Below, piece by piece: positions 56,802 through 64,000 of a stretch of 64,000 nucleotides of DNA. Origin of the DNA: Triticum aestivum (taxonomy: Eukaryota; Streptophyta; Magnoliopsida; Poales; Poaceae). Below the pieces are notes generated by a model. That model was not told the origin of the DNA. It saw only the letters and a list, made by a program, of their open reading frames with translations, and did no database searches. The position numbers and the translations under genes were made by a program. The stretch covers positions 271,857,595 to 271,921,594 of the forward strand of contig NC_057796.1 in NCBI RefSeq assembly GCF_018294505.1, written 5' to 3'. Positions within the stretch are counted from its first letter, which is position 1; every line of letters begins with the position of its first letter.

Positions 56802-59800
56802 TTGTTCCATGATCTATGGGTCTACTGGAGCTACCCACTTCGATCAATTAGCCAAGATTTTGACCGGATACGAAATCACTGGTGCTCGATCTAGTGGTAT
56901 TTTTATGGGGATTCTTTTTATCGATGTAGGATTCCTATTCAAGATTATTGCAGTTCCTTTTCGGGCGGTTGTAGGACGGACGGCCCCCTATAGGTAGTAG
57001 GGTAGGGTGGGTGGTACCGCTCAGATAGCGGCCAATCCTCCTAACTGCGCGCGGGCCGGGCTTAGAGCACGTGAAACTCATCACTACCTCGTAAGGGCGT
57101 TGAGACCATAGCATGTTACACAAAAGCGCCGCTTTCTCAGGAGTGTTGTCACACAGCTGCCCGACTAGAAGAGCTACTCGCTCTGTAGTGTTGTCACACA
57201 AGATAAGCACGCCGCCCGCCTGCTGGCCGGGCGAATCGAAGTTATCTTCCGGTCAACTGTCCACCCAGTCAAGTGCAAAAAACACAGTGGAATCACGCAA
57301 CGCACGCTGCTGGTGTGCTTCCTTCCCACGAGGAAAGAAGAGCGACAAGGTTCAGATTTGACTGTTTGCAGCATGGGAGCTGATTACCCAAAAAATCCCT
57401 GGGAAAAAAGAAAAGATATCTCGGTAACGAAAACCATAGGAGGCTGTATTGGCGAGATCCAAGGGTTCACAGCAGCCCAAAAGAAAAACCGCCTGGAAGT
57501 CCGAGGACCTTTAGTACCGTACCGAACCAGCAGCCTTCGCGCCAAGCGACGACCGCCCTTGTCCCTTTCCTTTTTCTATTCAGCCTACTTCTTAGCTTTG
57601 TTCCGTCAGTCTAAGGCAAAGCTTAAGTGGTTTGCCTACCTTACCCACTTGATGAAAGGGAACGAACTTCGTTTCCTTGGCGGCTTTATGGATGGATTCA
57701 GTCAGAAAAAACTCCTTCCTTTTGAAAAAAGTGACGCTTTGCGTCTTCGCTTCCGAGGGTTAGGGTATAGGCCGTTTCGAGCAAGCTTTCGCTTTTTCTC
57801 CTGGCTTTCTACAACTTTCGCTTTAGCTTCCAAAGGCGACCCAATGACCTTTCCGGAATTGGAAGTATTCGTCGCCCTACCCTAAGAAAGAAGTCACTAT
57901 AAAACTGCTTGCCCTCCAGAAGTACCGAAGGTGCGCGGAGCCCGGTGAAAATGAATATGTTTGCTACTGAAAGAAGCCTGCGTATTGACTAATATTCGTT
58001 TTTAGAATGAAAGTAGCTATGAAGCCCAATCTACTGTCGATTCAAAAGGGGGCATAGTCATATGGGTGGGGTGTTTGTGGGGAGCTGCCTTGGATATGAG
58101 GAATTCCTCCAATCTAAAAAAAAGAACAAAGAAAAAGTCCGTGACGAAGATCTTTCTTTTCTATCAATAGATAGGAATGAGTGTTCGTTATAGGGGATAG
58201 GATCCATCTGCTCTCTCTCTCTCTCTATTTTATTTGATGCAATTTAGAGAGAAAGAGCAGTGCGAATTAGAAAAAAAAGAGAATCGGGAGATGATTCCAA
58301 AATAGATACATAGACATCTAAAGTAAAGGGATGTATATATTATTCCTATATATATCATCTATCTATGAAAAAAGTAAACATAGTTCGTTTTTGGGTTCCC
58401 CGAAGCCCCGAATGGATTGGATCGTTTCTGCTTCTGCCAACGAAATGAAGGCCTCGCCCCTTCCGAATGCTTCTCCGATCCTGAAGTTCTCGCGAAGAGA
58501 ATAAGATGCAGCTCCCCCTCCCTCTGTCTTTTTCCGCTTTGCTAATCTTCCCCTCTAACACGGGCCGGGCTTAGGCGGGTGCGGGAGGAAGAAAGAAAGT
58601 CGAAGAGCATCTTCTCCTTTGTCCTTTTTTAGTGCAACACAGGAAAGCACCCTCTTTTTGTAATCCCTGCAGCTTCCCAGAGGCTTGCTTTTTTTTATTG
58701 AATGCATGGCGTAGCTAGGACCCCTCCAATCATGTTTGAGCCTATGTTCACCCGGGGCCAAAAAAGGAGAATTCCGGAATGCCTGCCGACGTTCAGATAA
58801 GGTGCATATCCCTTACCACTAAAGGAAAGGCTCGACGAAGGGGGGGATATTAGCTGGGTAAGGAAAATGCTTTCGGAGATTGAGATGTCGATTTGTTTTT
58901 CATCAAAAAGGAAGAAGGCCGAGGGGATAGCAGCCTTCCTTCGGGCTTTGCCTGCCGACGTTCTAATAAAGAATTCCGGCTCGTCCCGGGAAAGCGCTGG
59001 CAACAACATAAGAAAGGGGTCCATGTAGCTGCTGCGCCCGCCCACTGAGCAGCAGGTTCGGCATCTACTACAAAAGAGAGAATCCACTTCAGATAACCAC
59101 GTCTCTGCTAGGCAGCGTGTGGAATGGCCGAGAGCGGACCAAATGGATATATAATCCAAGCCGAGAGTGGAGTTACGTGAACAGCCGTCTGATGGAAAAC
59201 AACTTTCACGTTCGGTTCAGAGAGCACTTTTTTCGTTGAGAATAAGTCCTTCCCTTTTGTGTGAATTCCCCAGCGGCGAATTAACAACTTGTGGGGCCCT
59301 ATCTATTCAATCTCTCGAGCCCCAAGAAACCCCCCCTCTCCCTCAGACTCGATCTCTCTTTTGACTCTATATATGTGGGAACCTGATATCTATGAGGGTT
59401 CACCCACCCCGGTGACATCATTCCTTTCTATTGCGCCTAAAATCTCTATTTCTGCAAATATGTCACGTGTTTCTATTGTTGCTTCCTATGGGGGTACATT
59501 ACAACAAATCTTCTTTTTCTGCAGCATTGCTTCTATGATCTTAGGAGCACTGGCCGCCATGGCCCAAACGAAAGTCAAAAGACCTCTAGCTCATAGTTCG
59601 ATTGGACATGTAGGTTATATTCGTACTGGTTTCTCATGTGGAACCATAGAAGGAATTCAATCACTACTAATTGGTATATTTATTTATGCATCAATGACGA
59701 TAGATGCATTCGCCATAGTTCCAGCATTACGGCAAACCCGTGTCAAATATATAGCGGATTTGGGCGCTCTAGCCAAAACGAATCCTATTTCGGCTATGAC

Positions 59801-61538
59801 CTTCTCCATTACAATGTTCTCATATGCAGGAATACCCCCGTTAGCCGGCTTTTGTAGCAAATTCTATTTGTTCTTCGCCGCTTTGGGTTGTGGGGCTTAC
59901 TTCCTAGCCCCAGTGGGAGTAGTGACTAGCGTTATAGGTCGTTGGGCGGCCGGAAGGTTGCCATGAGTAAGGTTGGGAGACCGAAGGCAGTTTTCCGTGC
60001 ACCTGACACGTAGCTTACCGAATCAGTTGCAACACAGATGGGAATGCATGCTACGAAAGACAGGGTCGAGTCTGATACATCAACCGTCGACTCCATATCC
60101 TTGTACGAGTCCACAATCACTACACGAGATGAACCTGGGTTTGGTGAATGGAAGTTGGCCTTAGGTGTAATAGGACTCCCACTTACTGCGCGCGATCGTA
60201 TACTGAGGTGCTCCACGTCGGTTGTTGGAATGACGCGAGCCGGGCCGGGCCTCGATTCCTTTCAAAAAGATGAAGGGACAGAGGTGACTAATTCCCCATC
60301 TCATTTGGGGCAGAAAACGAATCGACATCTCGATGTGATACAACCCTTTCCATTTTCGTTGGGAAAGAACGGCGAAGTCCATCCGAACCCTCCAATGAAG
60401 AAATAAGAGGAGAGAAAAGCGCCAATGGCGCGCGAAGCGCATGCGGAAGGGGCACGGAGAAATAAAGAAGTGTGGGGGAGAAGCAGCCGAGCTCATTCCC
60501 TTCGCTTCCTGGGCCCAAAGCAGTGCTTTGTTTCCTGGCCAAATCAAGGATTTGGGGCTGGTTGCAAAAGATATCTGAATAGAAAGATAGATCCATCCAT
60601 CTATCCAGATATCTAAAAAAGAATCGATTTCGATTTCATGAAACCTTTGATTCAAAGAACTGCGCTTAGCCCCCCCTCTCATGAAATGGCTCTGCTGCAA
60701 TGGATGGCAGAGGGTCCGTAGTACCCGAAGCACTGGAGTGATCCAGTAGCCGGGAAGGGGCCTAGAAGTGCCTACTACTACACCACACTACACTTGGCTC
60801 TACACATTTACAGAGCTTACCCCTGTCCAGTGTCTGGCAGAACGTTGGGGGCTTCAATCGTCGACTCGTTATCCCCATCTCAGCCCAGGCTAACGGAGCC
60901 TGACTTATTCAGGGGAGAGAGTGGAGCCTATCGAAGCACTCTTGAGAGTAAGATCCTTGGCTCTTCTTCATTCTCTACAGGGGTCTCTGCCCACATGGAA
61001 GCGGGGCAGAGATGGTTAAGATCAAACACGGGAATAAGAAGCATTTGAAATGCCTTTTTGATCATTTTGATAGAGGGGGATGGATAAAGTGGCAAAACAG
61101 ACTCACATTTTTCAATCGAAAAGATGGGTTCCTTTTTTGTCTCGACAAAGAAAGAATCATCTTGAAAACGCTCCTAACCCCTTCGTAGGGCCGTGTATAG
61201 TAAGTGATCCGAACCTGCCCAGAGCGAGCCCCCCTTAGAGGCAAGTGAAGTTGGTGAGCCGTATGATGGGCAACTATCTCCTGCGGTTCGGAGAGGACTC
61301 AGCTGTTAGTTAGTACCCCCTTGGTTTCGGGGTGGACCTTTTCACTCTATTTTATTATATACGCTTAGCGAAAAGAATGTTTTTTGATAGACCTAGGACA
61401 TGGATTCTATATGAACCAATGGATCGTGACAAGTCGTTACTACTAGCAATGACTTCCTCTTTCATTACTTCATCCTTTCCATATCCCTCTCCCTTGTTCG
61501 ATCTTACTCATCAAATGGCACTCAGTTCATATCTGTAA
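56802..61538 (+). CDS. nad2: NADH dehydrogenase subunit 2, exons 3-5 (partial, mitochondrial copy)
   Basis: Exon 3 56802-56962 (161 nt), exon 4 59371-59943, exon 5 61351-61538 ending in TAA. Nad2 is a proton-pumping membrane subunit of complex I; the translated parts give hydrophobic helices such as GIFMGILFI and FFFCSIASMILGALAAM. Introns 3 and 4 both start GGGCGG and end CTCTAT, which fixes the junctions and keeps the frame (exon 3 ends in C, exon 4 ends in T). Exons 1-2 are absent because the gene is trans-spliced. Some residues differ from the grass protein as I remember it in ways editing cannot produce (for example arginine in FDRPRTW and PLFDLTHQ), which may indicate decay in the nucleus. 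Confidence 0.92.
56963..59370 (+). other. Group II intron 3 of nad2
   Basis: 2408 nt, beginning GGGCGG and ending CTCTAT. Domain V is visible at 59182-59218 (CAGCCGTCTGATGG with a distal CACGTTCGGTTC strand). It carries a 190-codon frame at 57313-57885 and a (CT)n hairpin near 58210-58260. No intron-encoded reverse transcriptase or maturase motif was seen. Confidence 0.87.
57313..57885 (+). CDS. Unidentified 190-codon reading frame inside nad2 intron 3
   Basis: An open frame in the sense direction of the intron. An in-frame ATG at 57373 would give 170 residues starting MGADYPKNPWEK. The protein is basic and rich in Phe, Arg and Lys, with a hydrophobic run LSLSFFYSAYFLALF near residue 95 and a block RLRFRGLGYRPFRASFRFFSWL toward the C-terminus. 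It has no YADD, LAGLIDADG or GIY-YIG signature, so it is not a recognisable maturase or homing endonuclease. It may be a plastid- or mitochondria-derived chimeric ORF, as is common in grass mitochondria. I do not recognise it. Confidence 0.4.
   Translation: MCFLPTRKEERQGSDLTVCSMGADYPKNPWEKRKDISVTKTIGGCIGEIQGFTAAQKKNRLEVRGPLVPYRTSSLRAKRRPPLSLSFFYSAYFLALFRQSKAKLKWFAYLTHLMKGNELRFLGGFMDGFSQKKLLPFEKSDALRLRFRGLGYRPFRASFRFFSWLSTTFALASKGDPMTFPELEVFVALP
59944..61350 (+). other. Group II intron 4 of nad2
   Basis: 1407 nt, GGGCGG to CTCTAT. Domain V is at 61256-61290 (GAGCCGTATGATGGGC, with the CTCCTGCGGTTC distal strand), about 60 nt before exon 5. Its open frames are short and unrecognised. Confidence 0.88.
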
Positions 61539-64000
61539 GTTCGTTCAATCATTGACAAGGTTCAAAGAAAGGGTGGGCCATTCACCATGAAGGCTAAAAG
61601 CGAGATAGGCTTTACCGGACATTTTCGCTTACAAAGGCGAAGACAATTCCGCGTTTTTTCAGCCGATTCTCCGAAATTTAAGACAATTATCCTCACTCAA
61701 ACTTAAAAAAGCCTTTTTTTTCTGATGTAAATTCTGTCTGTCTCCTTTGTCATTCCTAACACTAGTCTAGTCTCCGATTAAAGGATTGATACGGGCGTGC
61801 TTCCTTGCAGAGGGTTGTTTTAGACACCTACCCACCAGAAACTTCGCTTTGCCACCTAGGTATAACCAAAGCCTTCCACAAAGGAATATTTACTACTGGG
61901 TCCATCACGTGTCCAGATACCGGTGCATCCCTTGCCGTTTCCCCATCGGCTGAAGTTGGATCAAAGTCCCCGGACGCGAATGCTCATTATAGAAAGAACT
62001 AGGCCTACTTAGGTAAACAGGCACCCCATCACTACCGTAGTAGTTGAAATCTCTAACTTAGGTGCGTTTGCCCATTACTTCTACCCATCTATGCGATTCT
62101 GAGATCCAGCCATTGGAACTGAGAGATCCCCGCTGTTTGACCTACTCAAGTAGGCTTTCTATTGAATATCCACCCGTGGTAATTGCTTGACTGGTAGAAG
62201 CACCAAGCTTTGGTACTATAGTCGTACTCGAGACCCTATTGAGCTGCTTAGTCTTCTCCTTTCTTTGATGATCTTCAACACATCTATTTGAATTCCCTGC
62301 GAGTGAAGGATTTCTCGTATGGAGAAAAACCTCTTGAGCGCTATCTGATCTTATTTTTGTATTTCAAATATGGGACCTGCCTTTTTAATGGGACATCCCG
62401 GCAACAGGCCTACTCATGCATGTGGCCAAGTACTCGACCAATCCTCGGAGTGAAGGGATGAACGAATTCTCGAGGTCTGGTTCATTGAGGTCAGCATCAC
62501 ATGAAACCTTTAGCACTTCCATTCGATATTGGATGGAGTATGGCTGGAAGGTCAGCCTAGCTAGTCTTGTCAATCGGCCCTGACTCGTCTTCTCCTTGGT
62601 ACCTACCACTATTGAACTTCAGTACCTATATTCCTGAAACAAGACAGACCTTCATGAAGACCTTCTATTTTGGAATAAGATCGGACATTTCCACATTGAG
62701 GTGAAATTACATATGAGGAAAATAATCCTGGACTACGAAAGCTGCCCTTGTGTGGTAGAACTAGGTCTTCCACCGGGCGGTCAGCCAAGTACTGAAGCCC
62801 CTATCTTGATATAGAATAGAAGTGAGTTCACACTAAAAATAGAAGAAGCCCTATGATTTTTTAGCCCTGCTATCAATCACTTCGGTAAAGGGATCGAAAG
62901 ATTATGGTCTGAAATAGAGATTTGAGAGTCCCTCGTGTGAGTACGTGCTGAAGAGCAAGGAGTGAAAGTGTGTTCATCTTTCTTTCTGCTAGTTGTTTCC
63001 TGCTAATAGTGATTAGTGAGTGCCCCATACATAGCCAATGTCCGCCCGTGTTCACATCCAGTCTTCTCTGTACACTAGTGCAGCTTCTAGTTCTATGCTA
63101 TGTATGGTAGTCATTTGACTCGGGAATCCCTGATAAAAGCTTTTAGTCCGTGCCTGGCAGTTTCAGCCGTGGTCTAGTCTAGCAGCCTCTTTTCGATCCA
63201 AGAGTCGCATGAGAAGAAAGCTTCCGGTTAGCTTCAGTTAGTGTTAGTTAAATAGAACGGGAACCTCGTAACTATGCCAAGCCCGATCTTGGTTCCAGTG
63301 CTGCAGAGAAAGGTTTTGGGTAAAAAGAAGGTCTTTATCCTGGTGCTGTGGAGACCGGTGTTGCTGATCGAACTCATTTTCTTTCGAGGAGATCAAAAAT
63401 CTCAATTTCTGCGAAACAAATTTACATATTTATTGCGAGGGGCTTTGAAAAGCGAAAGGATGAAGACTGATTTAGATCCTCTGAAAGCGCAGGAAGTATG
63501 CCTTTTGAGCTTTTTCTCCACCAACCTCTGAGCATCCTGTTGGAATGGTCCTTGGAAAGACTACGTACGAGAAATCATTCTCACAGCCAACTTTCCTTCT
63601 TCTGAGCAAATAAATGTAGTATTTAGTCCAACCAATCATTGGTGAATCTATGTCTTTCGTGAAAAGTGGAGTATTTGTGCCCAAGATCTTTCTATTCCCT
63701 TTAGTAGGTGCACACATCTCGTATGGTAAATATACCTTTGTGCCCTATAAGGTAAGATTGATTGACGGAGTCAAGAGATGGAGATCTTGGTTTAGCAGCG
63801 GCTGCCTGTCCTTTTCTTTCGTGAAAGGTATGATCTAGAGTGTGATTCTGATCCCGTGATTGGGTGCTTGGCGTAGAATGAGTGGAGCATACTAGGAATG
63901 CCGAATGCTCGCTCAGTGAGGGAGCTCTGTTGGAGAAGAGTGGGACTAGAAAGAGGGAATACCCATGTCAGGCCATGTAAGGCCAATAGTTGAGGTACCT
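61539..64000. other. Probable mitochondrial intergenic DNA
   Basis: Downstream of nad2 I find no known mitochondrial gene, tRNA or rRNA. The longest frames (for example 63274-63531 and 63717-63472) are about 80 codons without recognised motifs. Base composition is like the preceding mitochondrial introns, and no transposon signature interrupts it. Confidence 0.5.

Larger units (their letters stand above)
54450..64000 (+). other. Block of grass mitochondrial DNA (NUMT or chimeric join)
   Basis: The order nad9, trnY(GUA), nad2 exons 3-4-5 on one strand, with group II introns, is mitochondrial gene content; linkage of trnY to nad2 exon 3 is known in plant mitochondria. Unedited codons remain (for example proline and histidine codons in nad9 where I recall edited leucine and tyrosine), as expected for a DNA-level copy. 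The block runs off the right edge, so it is at least ~9.2 kb. Whether it is truly joined to the nuclear DNA or a mis-assembly cannot be told from sequence alone. Confidence 0.88.

Noticed and set aside
1..64000. CRISPR arrays, bacterial operons or phage-like systems
   Set aside because: No regularly spaced direct repeats, no ribosome-binding-site-linked gene clusters, and the content is plainly plant nuclear and mitochondrial.

Overview
The window is nuclear DNA of a grass, most likely Triticeae (wheat, Aegilops or barley type). The reasons are very high transposon density with nested LTR retrotransposons, Stowaway-type MITEs, a plant RTE LINE, and a plant xanthine dehydrogenase gene with 14 exons. 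The last ~9.5 kb is grass mitochondrial sequence, so this is either a large nuclear mitochondrial insertion (NUMT) or a chimeric assembly. Two runs of N (40111-40354, 48402-48837) mark scaffold gaps.

Layout. 1-5363: the 3' part of a decayed Copia element (Copia A) with a MITE in its coding region, ending in a ~1.0-kb LTR. 5850-24944 (+): a complete XDH gene of 1369 codons. Its introns carry LINE debris, MITEs and an almost complete RTE LINE (17649-20920, - strand). 24945-26057: intergenic. 26058-~45030: a small AT-rich terminal-inverted-repeat element split by Copia B (26452-44978, - strand, TSD GCTTC). Copia B is itself split in its reverse transcriptase by an 11,975-bp element with ~3.8-kb LTRs and no visible coding capacity (29393-41367, - strand, TSD AGTAC). 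45036-47670: intergenic with a truncated LINE tail. 47671-50873 (-): a three-exon gene for an unrecognised 212-residue protein with two C-terminal membrane segments and a TATA box upstream. 51100-54450: LINE debris and a 2 x 454-bp tandem duplication. ~54450-64000: mitochondrial DNA with nad9, trnY(GUA), nad2 exons 3-5 with their group II introns, and an unidentified 190-codon reading frame inside nad2 intron 3.

Only two genes look like functional nuclear genes: XDH, and with less certainty the 212-residue membrane protein. The nad9-trnY-nad2 block keeps introns and unedited codons, so it arrived as DNA rather than through spliced, edited RNA. I found no clear new multi-gene system. The signals most worth following are a dense cluster of W-box cores inside the LTRs of the large non-coding retroelement, a frame-consistent gag leader exon inside the Copia LTRs, the unnamed membrane-protein gene, and the mitochondrial block with its intron-borne reading frame.
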